The position numbers and the translations under genes are program-made. This document shows, piece after piece, positions 10,803 through 19,549 of a stretch of 64,000 nucleotides of DNA (position 1 is the stretch's first letter; every line of letters begins with the position of its first letter). The DNA is from CAVVNP01 sp963800235 (GTDB lineage: Bacteria; Actinomycetota; Acidimicrobiia; Acidimicrobiales; Iamiaceae): positions 1,054,001 to 1,118,000 of the forward strand of contig CAWDAD010000001.1 in assembly GCA_963800235.1 (NCBI GenBank). Reading direction: 5' to 3'. A model generated the notes under the pieces. That model searched no databases and was not told where the DNA came from. It worked only from the letters and a program-made list of their open reading frames with translations.

Positions 10803-10841
10803 CCGGCCCCCCGCCACACCCACCACATCCCCCCGGGATCC

Positions 10842-10890
10842 GAACTCGTCGCAGTTATCGGGCTGAGGCCACGGTTTCTGCGACCGGTTC
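10842..10890 (+). repeat. Interspersed palindromic element, copy 2
   Basis: GAACTCGTCGCAGTT then CGGGCT and a right arm CTGCGACCGGTTC, the same plan as the copies at 3911, 44939 and 47165. It sits between the permease stop and the GTG of the homocysteine methyltransferase gene, so here it is not in a convergent pair. Confidence 0.65.
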
Positions 10891-10915
10891 GGGCCGCTAG
10901 ACCGGAAGGACGGAG

Positions 10916-11875
10916 GTGGACGGCGTGCGCGAAGCCGAGCAGACGATCGTCGAACGGGTCGAAGGTGGTGGCCTGGTGCTGACCGACGGGGGCGTCGAGA
11001 CCCGGCTCATGTACGAGCCGGGCGTCGACATGGACCCGGACGTGCAGGTGGCCGCGCTGGTCGGCGACGCCGGCGGCGAGGCGCTGCTGCGGGGCGTCTA
11101 CGCCGGCTACGTCTCCGCCGCCGGCGCCCACGGGCTGCCGGTCGTCATCGGCACGCCCACCTTCCGGGCCAGCCGGAACCCGCTCGAGCGCTCGACCCTG
11201 GCCGGCGAGCGATCGGTCGACGACCTGAACGCCGCCGCGGTCGCCATGCAGCGCGACATCGCCACGGCGGCCACCGCGGCGCCGGTCTTCGTGGCCGGCG
11301 TCCTCGGACCGGCCGGCGACGCCTACCTGCCCGACGAGGCGCTCGACCAGGAGCAGGCCGCCCGGTACCACCGCGAGCAGGCCGAGTCGCTGGCCCGGGC
11401 CGGGGTCGACCTCCTGTTCGCCGCCACCTTCCCGTCGGTGGGCGAGGCGGCCGGGGTGGCCGAGGCCATGGCCGCCACCGGGCTGCCGGGCGTGGTGTCC
11501 TTCGTGCTCAGCGCCTCCGGTCAGGTGCTCGACGGCAGCCCGCTCGATCTGGCGGTCGAGCACGTCGACCAGGTGGCGGCGCCGTCGTGGTTCTCGCTGT
11601 CGTGCGTGCACCCGTCGGTGGCCCACCGGGCGCTGCACCAGGCCACCGCCGCCGACGCCCGGGTGCGCGAGGTGAAGGCCAACGCCTCGGCCCTGACGCC
11701 CGACGAGCTGGTCCGCCAGGACCACCCCGTCGGCGACGAGCCCGAGGTCTGGGCGACGGCCATGTGGGCGTTGCACGAGGACTTCGGCGTGCCGGTGCTC
11801 GGTGGCTGCTGCGGCACCGACGACCGCCACATCGAGCGGCTGGCCGCCCTCATGGCCGGCGAGTCACCCGTCTGA
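10916..11875 (+). CDS. Homocysteine S-methyltransferase-family protein
   Basis: 319 residues, the size of the zinc-dependent BHMT/MmuM family, which transfers a methyl group from S-methylmethionine, betaine or a similar donor to homocysteine. The expected zinc ligands are present: a Cys in SLSCVHP at about residue 227 and the CC pair in GGCCGTDDRH near residue 301. The N-terminus VLTDGGVETRL matches the family start. GTG 10916 has AAGGA upstream; a second in-frame GTG at 10925 with GGAGG is an alternative. The methyl donor cannot be deduced. Confidence 0.88.
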   Translation: MDGVREAEQTIVERVEGGGLVLTDGGVETRLMYEPGVDMDPDVQVAALVGDAGGEALLRGVYAGYVSAAGAHGLPVVIGTPTFRASRNPLERSTLAGERSVDDLNAAAVAMQRDIATAATAAPVFVAGVLGPAGDAYLPDEALDQEQAARYHREQAESLARAGVDLLFAATFPSVGEAAGVAEAMAATGLPGVVSFVLSASGQVLDGSPLDLAVEHVDQVAAPSWFSLSCVHPSVAHRALHQATAADARVREVKANASALTPDELVRQDHPVGDEPEVWATAMWALHEDFGVPVLGGCCGTDDRHIERLAALMAGESPV

Positions 11876-11962
11876 CCCGGCCGGGTCGGCGCCGCCTGCG
11901 GCGCCTGCGACCTCGCCCCAGTCGAGCCGGCGGTGGACCAGCCGGGTCCTGTCCGGCCTCGA

Positions 11963-13615
11963 TCAGCCCCCGGCGCGCCGGGCCCGGAGCACCGCGTCGT
12001 CGACGTGGTGGGCTGACGCCGCACCCGGCGGGCGGGACCGGGTCTCGTCGACCTCGATGGTCCATGACGGGTCGCCGGCGAGCGCGGCCCGCACGTCCTC
12101 GACCCTGACGTAGGCATCGGGGTCGAAGCCCCGGCTCTCCGTGCGGGTGTCGAGCGGCGCCCGCATCGGCTCGAGGTCGTGGCTGACCACGAGGAGCGTG
12201 CCGCCGGGGGCGACCGCGTCGAGCAGGTTGGCGATCGCCCGATCGTCGGCGGTGCGGCGGATCGACGCGTAGCAGGCGTTCACCAGGTCGAACCGCTCCG
12301 ACCCGAAGGCCTGCCGGTCGTTGGCGTCGGCGTGGAGGCGCTCGATGTCGAGGCCGCGCCGTTCGGCCTCCTCGCCGATGCGGTCGAGGGCGGCGGCGGA
12401 GATGTCGTCGGCGGTCACCGCCCATCCCCGCTCGGCCAGCCAGATGGCGTCGCCGCCCTCGCCCGCGCCGACGTCGAGGGCGCGGCCGGGGCCGCCGCCT
12501 TCGGTCGGGGCAGCCTCGCCGGCCTGGCCCATGGCCGCGATCTCGGCGACCAGCGCGCCGTTCGGGTTCCCGCTCCACATCCGGTCGCCGGCGTAGCGGT
12601 GGTCCCAGTCGATCTGGGTCGAGGTGCGTCGGCCGGCGGCGCGGAGGTCCTCCTCGGCCAGGTCGAGGCTGATCATGGCGCCGACCCGGCTGCCGTCGGC
12701 CGCGGCCGACAGCACCTGCTGGCTCGGATCGGACACGTTGCCGGCCGCCCACACCCCCGGCACCGAGGTCGCTCCCCCGTCGTCGGTGTCGACCACGTCG
12801 CCGAGCCCGGACGGGTGCGGGGCCGTCCGGAGGCCGAGGCCCTCGAACGGTTCGATCCGCACCCGGAACCGGGGGCCGACCACCACCGCGTCGGCGTCGA
12901 GCCGCTCGCCGTCCTCGAGCTCGACGCCGGTGACCTCGTCGGCGGGACCGCTGACGACCCGGGCCACCGATCCGTGGACGACCCGCACCCCGCCGGCCCG
13001 GAGCACGTCCAGCGCCGACTCGTCGACCTCGACCTCAACGTGCACCACCACGGTGAGGCGGTCGGTGAGCTGGCGGAGGAGCGGCAGCGGGTGCAACCCC
13101 GTCGGGTGGGTGACGACGGCGACGATGCGCCCGTCCCGGACCTCGTAGCCGTGGCAGAACGGGCAGTGGATGACGCCCCGCCCCCACTGCGCGGCGACGC
13201 CCTCGATGTCGGGGAGCACGTCCACCAGTCCGGTGGCGACGAGCACCCGGCGGGCGGTGATCGAGTGTCCCCCGGTCAGCCGGGCCCGGAACCCGCCGGC
13301 CTCGAGAGCGAAGCCGGCCTCGCCGCTGACCTCGGCCGACGTCACCTCCAGGACCCGGCCGTCGAGCACCTCACCGCCGTAGCTGCGGACCTCGCTCCGG
13401 CCCACGGCGACCAGCTCGGCCGGCGGCGTTCCCTCCCGCCCCAGGTAGCCGTGGACGTGCGCCGCCGGCGCGTTCCGCGGCTCGCCGGCGTCCACCACGA
13501 ACGCCGATCGACCCTGGCGTCCGAGCTGGAGGGCGGCGGCCAGCCCCGCCGCTCCACCGCCGACGACCAGGACGTCGCAGTGCCGCTCGACCACGTGGGA
13601 CCGGTGCTCGCTCAT
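11963..13615 (-). CDS. Fusion of thioredoxin reductase-like FAD oxidoreductase and class I SAM methyltransferase
   Basis: 550 residues in two modules. Residues 13-330 form a thioredoxin-reductase-like flavoprotein: the FAD motif VVGGGAAG at 17-24, a redox-type CPFC at 151-154, and a second FAD segment VPGVWAAGNVSD. From about residue 345 a class I methyltransferase follows, starting DWDHRYAG, with motif I ALDVGAGEGGDA. The fusion is known in actinobacteria but its substrate is not established; metalloid or thiol detoxification is a reasonable guess. ATG 13615 lacks a clear Shine-Dalgarno. The gene is divergent from an XRE-cupin regulator, the likely controller. Confidence 0.88.
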   Translation of the reverse strand: MSEHRSHVVERHCDVLVVGGGAAGLAAALQLGRQGRSAFVVDAGEPRNAPAAHVHGYLGREGTPPAELVAVGRSEVRSYGGEVLDGRVLEVTSAEVSGEAGFALEAGGFRARLTGGHSITARRVLVATGLVDVLPDIEGVAAQWGRGVIHCPFCHGYEVRDGRIVAVVTHPTGLHPLPLLRQLTDRLTVVVHVEVEVDESALDVLRAGGVRVVHGSVARVVSGPADEVTGVELEDGERLDADAVVVGPRFRVRIEPFEGLGLRTAPHPSGLGDVVDTDDGGATSVPGVWAAGNVSDPSQQVLSAAADGSRVGAMISLDLAEEDLRAAGRRTSTQIDWDHRYAGDRMWSGNPNGALVAEIAAMGQAGEAAPTEGGGPGRALDVGAGEGGDAIWLAERGWAVTADDISAAALDRIGEEAERRGLDIERLHADANDRQAFGSERFDLVNACYASIRRTADDRAIANLLDAVAPGGTLLVVSHDLEPMRAPLDTRTESRGFDPDAYVRVEDVRAALAGDPSWTIEVDETRSRPPGAASAHHVDDAVLRARRAGG

Positions 13616-13634
13616 GGGGACGACGATAGAGTCC

Positions 13635-13674
13635 CTTGCACGAAGCGCATGGCTGCTTGCAAGATCCGCAAGAT
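13635..13674. promoter_or_regulatory. Direct repeats between divergent oxidoreductase and XRE regulator
   Basis: CTTGCA occurs at 13635-13640 and 13656-13661, 21 bases apart (two helical turns), and GCAAGAT is repeated as GCAAGAT-CC-GCAAGAT at 13659-13674. The block fills most of the short divergent intergenic space, as expected for operator sites of the adjacent XRE regulator. The assignment is by position only. Confidence 0.4.
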
Positions 13675-13704
13675 CGACGGATGCGTTCGGAGGAGGTGAC
13701 GGCG

Positions 13705-14265
13705 GTGCAGGACCTCGACCAGATCGAGCAGGTCGTGCGGACCCGGTTGCGGAGCCTGCGCACCGCCGCCGACCTGTCCCTCGACGAGCTGGCCGCACGC
13801 ACCGACCTGAGCGCCTCGACCATCAGCCGGGTCGAGACCGGTCGGCGGACCATGAGCCTCGACGTCCTGCTGCCGCTCGCCACCGCTCTGCAGGTCGACC
13901 TCGACTCGCTGCTGGCCGTGCACGACGACGACGACGTGGTGATCCGGCCCACGCCGAGCCGGTCGGGCGAGCGGACCACCTGGATGCTGAGCCGGCCGGC
14001 CGGGTCGACCGTGGCGGTGAAGCTGCGGCTGCGCCCGACCCGTCGCCCGCCCGAGCCGCGCCTCCACCCCGGCCACGACTGGTTCTTCGTGCTCGACGGC
14101 CGGGTCCGGCTGCTGCTCGGCGACCGCGAGCTCGTCGTCGAGGCCGGCGAGGCGGCCGAGTTCGCCACCATGACCCCGCACGCCGTCGCCGCCTTGGGCG
14201 GCCCTGCCGAGCTGGTCATGATCTTCGACCGTGACGGCCACCGGGCCCACACCCACCAGGGCTGA
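13705..14265 (+). CDS. XRE-family regulator with C-terminal cupin domain
   Basis: 186 residues from GTG 13705. An N-terminal lambda-repressor-type helix-turn-helix lies at about residues 15-65 (LSLDELAARTDLSASTIS then EXGRR-like recognition-helix sequence), and a cupin barrel covers about 95-180 with HPGHDWFFVLDG and HAVAA strands. The cupin probably binds a small effector or metal. Upstream in-frame ATG 13681 and GTG 13696 exist, but GGAGGAGG at 13689-13696 sits eight bases before 13705. It is divergent from the FAD/methyltransferase gene and probably regulates it. Confidence 0.85.
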   Translation: MQDLDQIEQVVRTRLRSLRTAADLSLDELAARTDLSASTISRVETGRRTMSLDVLLPLATALQVDLDSLLAVHDDDDVVIRPTPSRSGERTTWMLSRPAGSTVAVKLRLRPTRRPPEPRLHPGHDWFFVLDGRVRLLLGDRELVVEAGEAAEFATMTPHAVAALGGPAELVMIFDRDGHRAHTHQG

Positions 14266-14310
14266 CAGGCGCACCGCCGGTCCGACCCACCACCGAGGAG
14301 GAGGAGCAGC

Positions 14311-14871
14311 ATGGCCGAGCTGATCTACATCGCCAACGTGTCGCTCGACGGGTTCACCGAGGACGAGCACGGGCGGTTCGACTGGACCGAGCCGAGCGAC
14401 GAGGTGTTCGCCTTCGTCACCGACCTGGTCCGCCCGCTCGGCACGCACCTCTACGGGCGGCGCATGTACGAGACCATGGCGGTGTGGGAGACCGAGCCCG
14501 CCCTGGCCACCGAGTCGCCGCTGCGGGCCGAGTTCGCCCGGGCCTGGCAGGCGGCGGCGAAGGTCGTCTACTCGACCACCCTCGACGCCGTCTCGACCGC
14601 CGACTCCCGGATCGAGCGCCGGTTCGACCCAGCGCCGGTCCGCGAGCTCAAGGCGGACGCGGACCGGGACCTGATGATCGGCGGGCCGAACCTGGCCGCC
14701 GAGGGCCTGCGGGCCGGGCTGGTGGACGAGTGCCACCTGTTCGTCCACCCCGTGTCCATCGGCCGGGGCAAGCGGTCGCTCCCCGACGACCGACGCCTCG
14801 ACCTCGAGCTGCTCGACGAGCGCCGGCTCGACGGCGGCGTCGTCTACCTCCGCCATCGCGTCCACACGTGA
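14311..14871 (+). CDS. Dihydrofolate reductase-family (RibD C-terminal-like) protein
   Basis: 186 residues with the DHFR/RibD-C fold pattern: IYIANVSLDGF at the N-terminus, a THLYGRRMYE segment near residue 48, and DLMIGGPNLAAEGLRAGLVDE at about 121-141, which in the family binds NADPH. These stand-alone actinobacterial proteins are presumed NAD(P)H-dependent reductases; the substrate is unknown. A run of GAGGAGGAG lies just before ATG 14311. It follows the XRE regulator by 45 bases on the same strand and may be co-transcribed. Confidence 0.85.
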   Translation: MAELIYIANVSLDGFTEDEHGRFDWTEPSDEVFAFVTDLVRPLGTHLYGRRMYETMAVWETEPALATESPLRAEFARAWQAAAKVVYSTTLDAVSTADSRIERRFDPAPVRELKADADRDLMIGGPNLAAEGLRAGLVDECHLFVHPVSIGRGKRSLPDDRRLDLELLDERRLDGGVVYLRHRVHT

Positions 14872-14946
14872 AGGGGCTGATCACCCCGACGCCTCGGACA
14901 CGGCGTCAGGTTCGGCCTTGACGTCCAAGATCCCTGAGCCGTAGAA

Positions 14947-14966
14947 CTACAACCACATGGTTGTAG
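14947..14966. promoter_or_regulatory. Perfect palindrome across the ArsR start codon (likely autoregulatory operator)
   Basis: CTACAACCA-CA-TGGTTGTAG has 9-base perfect arms, and the regulator's ATG (14957-14959) begins inside the spacer. A palindrome of this size at the start of an ArsR-family gene is the expected site for autorepression. It is unusually AT-rich for this window. The placement over the start codon suggests repression by occluding transcription start, possibly of a leaderless message. Confidence 0.65.
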
Positions 14967-15310
14967 GTACGAGTGCGCGCGAGCGTCGGACCGACCGGTT
15001 GTTCTTCGCCCTCAGCGATGCGACGCGACGCGACATCGTCACGCAGACCCTCGCCCACGAACGCTCGGTCAGCGAGCTCGGCCGGCTGTATCCGATCAGC
15101 CTCACCGCCGTGCAGAAGCACGTGGACGTCCTGGTCGACGCCCGTCTGGTGACCAAGCACCGCCGCGGACGCGTGCAGCTCGTGCGGGGCGAGGTCGACC
15201 AGCTGCGGCGTGCCCATGAGCTCCTCGACGAGCTCGAAGCGATGTGGCGGTCCCGCCTCCAGCGCTTCGAGATCGTCCTCGACGAATCCACCGGGAGGAA
15301 ACCCGAATGA
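14957..15310 (+). CDS. ArsR/SmtB-family helix-turn-helix regulator
   Basis: 117 residues, a winged helix-turn-helix: FFALSDATRRDIV (helix 1-2), SVSELGRLYPISLTAVQKHVDVL (recognition helix at about 40-60) and a wing LVTKHRRGRVQLVR. No metal-binding cysteines are seen, so it belongs to the non-metal ArsR group that typically partners SRPBCC genes. Its stop overlaps the next ATG by 4 bases. A perfect palindrome spans its start codon, pointing to autoregulation of the pair. Confidence 0.9.
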   Translation: MVVGTSARERRTDRLFFALSDATRRDIVTQTLAHERSVSELGRLYPISLTAVQKHVDVLVDARLVTKHRRGRVQLVRGEVDQLRRAHELLDELEAMWRSRLQRFEIVLDESTGRKPE

Positions 15311-15804
15311 CCGTCGTCAGCATCGACACGGATGCCGCGGCCAAGAGCATGGTCATCACCACCGAGTTCGCCGCAACCGTCGCCGACGTGTGGCAGCTCT
15401 GGGCCGATCCTCGCCTGCTCGAATCGTGGTGGGGCCCGCCCGAGCTCCAGACGACCTTCGAGCAGCACGATCTCACCCCTGGCGGGACGATCACCTACTC
15501 CATCCGCGACGCAGATGGCGGCGAGCCCTTCGAGGGGACCTGGACGGTGGTCGAGGCCGACGCCCCCAGCCGGCTCGTGGTCGAGGATGCGGTCGTCGAC
15601 GACGACGGCACCCCCAGCGACGGCAACGCCATGACCCACATGGAGGTCGACATCGAACCTTTGGGCGACGGGACCCGCATGGTTCTCACCATCCACTTCG
15701 CCACGCTCGAGGGGATGCAGGCAGCGATGGCATCGGGGGTCGGGGAGGGGCTGAAGGCATCCATGTCCCAGATCGACGCGCTGCTGGGTGACGCTGCGGC
15801 CTAG
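15307..15804 (+). CDS. SRPBCC (AHSA1/START-like) domain protein
   Basis: 165 residues. The motif VADVWQLWADPRLLESWWGPP at about 20-40 and a C-terminal long helix are typical of the AHSA1-type SRPBCC fold, a hydrophobic-pocket ligand-binding domain. Genes of this type are often co-transcribed with an ArsR regulator, as here (ATGA overlap), but their ligands are mostly unknown. The start is fixed by the overlap and by a GGAGG-like sequence in the 3' end of arsR. Confidence 0.88.
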   Translation: MTVVSIDTDAAAKSMVITTEFAATVADVWQLWADPRLLESWWGPPELQTTFEQHDLTPGGTITYSIRDADGGEPFEGTWTVVEADAPSRLVVEDAVVDDDGTPSDGNAMTHMEVDIEPLGDGTRMVLTIHFATLEGMQAAMASGVGEGLKASMSQIDALLGDAAA

Positions 15805-15967
15805 CAGTCCCCGGGGACACTGCGGCGCACCTCGACGAGCGGGAGGACGAGCCGGAGCTGGACTGGCCGGAGATGGACGAGGACGAGGAGCTCCGGTTCG
15901 ACGCTCCTGGTGTACCCCCGCCGCGGTCTGTCAGGTGACGGCGGCGACCCGGTCGACCAGGACCGAC

Positions 15968-16393
15968 TCAGGTGGCGAGGCTCGCAGCCTCAGTCGTCAC
16001 GTCGGTCACCTGATCGGTCCAAGCCGTTCCATCCCAGTAGCGAGTCGCGTGTCGCCCCGTCGGGTCGGCACTCCAACCGGGGGCAGCTGTACTCGACGCA
16101 GCAAGCGCATTGAGCTGCGCCAGTGTCTTCCTATTGCGCGACAGAGCCATGATGTTCCAGATGATGGCGTACGGGAATCCCCACCACCCGAAGCAGAGGT
16201 TGTGGGTCCGCACCCGGCGGTACGTTGCGGACAACTCCTCGAAGTCGCCGGTGGCCACGACGGTCTTGCGCAAGGCGATGATGGCCGCCCCGGTCACCTG
16301 CGTCACCCTCAATGTGAACTGTGGAGTCGGCCCGCCAAGCATGCTCAACGGTTGCTGCTCAGACGGGTTGTGGCCCGGTTCCAGATTGGTCAT
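15968..16393 (-). CDS. DUF2510-containing membrane protein
   Basis: 141 residues. The C-terminus carries a DUF2510 motif (PGWSADPTGRHATRYWDGTAWT), a short actinobacterial module usually attached to membrane proteins. A single hydrophobic stretch at about residues 66-86 (FGWWGFPYAIIWNIMAL) is a probable transmembrane segment. ATG 16393 is chosen because the frame further upstream is rich in Arg and Gly. The gene has noticeably lower GC than its neighbours. Function unknown. Confidence 0.75.
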   Translation of the reverse strand: MTNLEPGHNPSEQQPLSMLGGPTPQFTLRVTQVTGAAIIALRKTVVATGDFEELSATYRRVRTHNLCFGWWGFPYAIIWNIMALSRNRKTLAQLNALAASSTAAPGWSADPTGRHATRYWDGTAWTDQVTDVTTEAASLAT

Positions 16394-16543
16394 GCCACCA
16401 CATTGACCTCCGCGCTGGCCAGGAACATCCGTAGATCTACGCAAATCTCAGGCGGTCGCAGATACCAGCGCACCGCCAACAAGATCACCTCCGGGGGAGC
16501 CGGCATTCAGCGAATGCTCTCGCACCTACCGGGCGGCTGAGTT

Positions 16544-19486
16544 TCAGGGGCGGAGAAGGCGGATCCGCCGGTGCACCGCGGCCCAGTCATCGTGCCCGGT
16601 GGCGAGCGATTCGATCTCGTCCAAGGCCGCCACCATGGTGGGCGACGCTGAGCGAGACCCTGGCGAGGAGAGCAGTTCGGCTTGGGTGAGGAGGGTGTGG
16701 GCCTCGAGCAGCGGCGCGCCTAGGCGTCGCTCTAGATCTGCGGCTGCGATCATTGACGCTTCGGAGGCGGCCGAGTTCCCGAGACGGAAGTGGATCTGGC
16801 CGATGTAGCGATCGGCGGCGCCCAGGACGATGGTCCCCGACCCCAGGACCAGCGCTTGGCCCCGGAACGGGTCGAGCCGGTCGAGGAGCAACCGGCAGTC
16901 GTCGAGGTCCCCCCACCGGCCCAGGACCGCGGTGAGGAACCCGAGGGTGCCGGGTAGGAGCCAGCCGTCGACGATGGTGGTGAAGCCAGCGCCGACCAGC
17001 GGGTCGAGGACCTCCGTGGCCCGCGGGTGGTCGCCGTGCTCGGCGAACACCCATGCTGCGACGGCCCGTACGGCCGGCAGGTCACCGTGATCGAGGAGCG
17101 TCTGCTCGACCAGGGCCAGCACTTCGTCCAGGCGGTCCTGCTCGGCGCGGATCCAGCACAGCTGAGCGAACCACCCGAGCAACACCGTGGGCTCGCCGAT
17201 GGCCTGGGCCAGCAGCCGGTCGTTGGTCGCTTCGGCGGCCTCGACCTGCCCGTCGAGCATCTGCGCCAGCGCGGTCCACATGGTGTCGACCGATCCGAGG
17301 AAGGTGCTCTTGGTCCTGATGGCCTGGTCCCGTATGGCGATGTGGTCGGCGTCGAACCCGGCCCGATCGCCGAGCTGGAGGTGGACGGTGCCGCACAGAC
17401 GGGCATGGTCGACGTCGTCGAGGGCGGGCATGGGATGGGGGGCCGAGCTCGACAGCTCGGCGACCAGCGCCACCTGGCTGTCCACGTCCGGGCTGCCCAT
17501 GAGGATCGCCAGCAGGTTGTGGAGCGCCATGGCGAGGGTCGGGAGGTCGGCCGACGCCCGGGCGTCGCCCACCGCCTGGCGGGCGTCATCGGCGGTCGCC
17601 GCGCCCTGGCCTCCGATCGACCGGTGGTACGCGGCGTAGGAGTTGAGGCGGGCGCGCAGCGCCACCTGGTCCGAACCGATGCCGGCCACCGCCTCCTCTA
17701 CCAGCGCCAGGACCTCATCGTCGGTTCCGCCGGCACGCGGGATCAGCCGGAACCGCTCCAGGGCCCGGGCCAGCGCCACCGGGTCACCGAGCCGGCGCGC
17801 CACGGCTACCGCTTCCATCACGGCCTCCCGGTGGGGCTCGTGGTCCATCCGCAGGTAGTGGACCTCGGCCAGGGCGATGAGGACCTCCAGGCGCACCCGA
17901 TCACCGCCGGGACCGGCCGGGAGGCACTGCAGTGCGGAGATGGCCACGTCCACCGAGTCGTCCGGCGCCACCCCGGCCACGTCGCGCACGACCCGGGCCG
18001 CCAGCGCTCCGGCCTGCAACCGATCGGCTACGAGCGGGGACTGGCTGAGGTGCTCGACCGCGGCCGCCAGGTGGATGCCGTCGACGCCCTGGCCATCCAC
18101 CATGGCCCGGCCGACCGCAGCGTGGATCCGGGCCCGGCGGGCGGGGTTGAGCTGTTCCAGCATCGCCCGACGGACGACGTCGTGGACGAACCGGTAGCCG
18201 TCGGGTGAGTCCTCGGCCGGCTGGACCAGCCCGGCGCGGTCGGCCCGTTCGATCGAGTCGATGACCGGGCGATCGGTGGGGATCCCGGCCAACCCGACCG
18301 CCGCTTCGACCATGGTCAGCTCGAACTCGAGCCCGATGATCGCCGCCACGTCCAAGGGACCGAGCTCGACGTTGCGCATCCGGCGCACCCGGTCGACCAC
18401 GACCGATCTGAGCGGGTTCGGGAGCGCGCTGTCCTCCGGTGCGCACTCAGGATGGCGGAGGAGCTGATCCAGGTAGAAGGCGTTGCCGCCACTCGACCGA
18501 TGGGCACGACCCACCAGGTCCTCGGCGACGTCGGTCCCGACGATGTGCCGGGCCAGGTCGCGCGCGTCGTCCACCCCCAACCCTCGGAGCGCGATCCGGT
18601 CGACCTCCTCTTCCCGCCAGATGTCGGCGAGGAAGGCGGTCAGCGGGTGCGCGCCGTCGAGCGAGGTGTCCCGGAAGCTGGCCAGGAGGGCGATGGCGCC
18701 CGGTCGGCCTGAGGTGATCAGCTTCTGCAGGAACGACACCGTCGCCCGGTCGACCCAGTGGAGGTCTTCGACGATCACCACCAACGGTTGGTCGCCCGAG
18801 ACGGATCGCAGCACGTTGAGCAGCACCTCGACGACCAGGCGAGGGCGAACAGCCGCAGGCACGTCATCGCGCAGGTGGGGCAGGTCGTCGGCCAGCTCGG
18901 GGAGCATCCCCGCCAGCACCCCGCCGGCGCTGCCGGTGAGCTCCGCCAGCGGACCGGGGTGGAGCTCGAGCACCGGCCGCACCGCCTCGATGATCGGCCC
19001 GAACGGCGTGCCGAGACCGTCGGTGCAGCGGCCCAGCAGGACCCGGGACCCGCCCGGGCGTCGGCGGTTGACCGCATCGGCGAGCAGCGACGACTTGCCG
19101 ACCCCGGACTCGCCCGAGACCAACACGATCCGGTGCGAGCCGTTGCTCGCCGATGCGATCGCGGCGTTGATGACCTCCAGCTCCGCGGTCCGCCCGACGA
19201 AGTGCGGGACCGGGACCAGCCCGGCGGTCGACGAGAAACCTGTGCCAACCAGCGGTGCCGCCCGGGGACCCAGCTGGGGCGTGATGTCGAGGGTCGCCAG
19301 CTTGGCCACCAACTCCGGACGGGAGGACACCTGGAGCTTCCGGTAGATCGCCGCCAGATGGCTCTCCACCGTGCGGACGCTGACGAACAGTTCATCGGCG
19401 ATGGCCCGGCTCGACCGGCCATCTGCCGCGACCAGGGCCACCTCCTGCTCACGGCCCGTGAGGCTCACGCCGTACCGGTTGTTCAC
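16544..19486 (-). CDS. Large ATPase transcriptional regulator with N-terminal LuxR helix-turn-helix
   Basis: 980 residues. A LuxR/GerE-type helix-turn-helix occupies residues 6-65 (LTGREQEVALVAADGRSSRAIA, then SVRTVESHLAAIYRKL). An AAA-type ATPase domain starts near residue 95 with FVGRTAELEVI, Walker A GESGVGKSS near 127 and Walker B LVVIVEDLHWVD near 236. The rest is alpha-helical, TPR-like. LAL/MalT-type regulators carry the helix-turn-helix at the C-terminus; here it is at the N-terminus. The start is GTG 19486, without a strong Shine-Dalgarno. Presumably an ATP- and ligand-dependent activator; the target could be the adjacent genes. Confidence 0.88.
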   Translation of the reverse strand: MNNRYGVSLTGREQEVALVAADGRSSRAIADELFVSVRTVESHLAAIYRKLQVSSRPELVAKLATLDITPQLGPRAAPLVGTGFSSTAGLVPVPHFVGRTAELEVINAAIASASNGSHRIVLVSGESGVGKSSLLADAVNRRRPGGSRVLLGRCTDGLGTPFGPIIEAVRPVLELHPGPLAELTGSAGGVLAGMLPELADDLPHLRDDVPAAVRPRLVVEVLLNVLRSVSGDQPLVVIVEDLHWVDRATVSFLQKLITSGRPGAIALLASFRDTSLDGAHPLTAFLADIWREEEVDRIALRGLGVDDARDLARHIVGTDVAEDLVGRAHRSSGGNAFYLDQLLRHPECAPEDSALPNPLRSVVVDRVRRMRNVELGPLDVAAIIGLEFELTMVEAAVGLAGIPTDRPVIDSIERADRAGLVQPAEDSPDGYRFVHDVVRRAMLEQLNPARRARIHAAVGRAMVDGQGVDGIHLAAAVEHLSQSPLVADRLQAGALAARVVRDVAGVAPDDSVDVAISALQCLPAGPGGDRVRLEVLIALAEVHYLRMDHEPHREAVMEAVAVARRLGDPVALARALERFRLIPRAGGTDDEVLALVEEAVAGIGSDQVALRARLNSYAAYHRSIGGQGAATADDARQAVGDARASADLPTLAMALHNLLAILMGSPDVDSQVALVAELSSSAPHPMPALDDVDHARLCGTVHLQLGDRAGFDADHIAIRDQAIRTKSTFLGSVDTMWTALAQMLDGQVEAAEATNDRLLAQAIGEPTVLLGWFAQLCWIRAEQDRLDEVLALVEQTLLDHGDLPAVRAVAAWVFAEHGDHPRATEVLDPLVGAGFTTIVDGWLLPGTLGFLTAVLGRWGDLDDCRLLLDRLDPFRGQALVLGSGTIVLGAADRYIGQIHFRLGNSAASEASMIAAADLERRLGAPLLEAHTLLTQAELLSSPGSRSASPTMVAALDEIESLATGHDDWAAVHRRIRLLRP

Positions 19487-19549
19487 GCAGGCCGGAGGGT
19501 ACCCCCAGGACCACGTCGCACCCGGCCGGGGGGCGGTCGGGTTGGGCGC

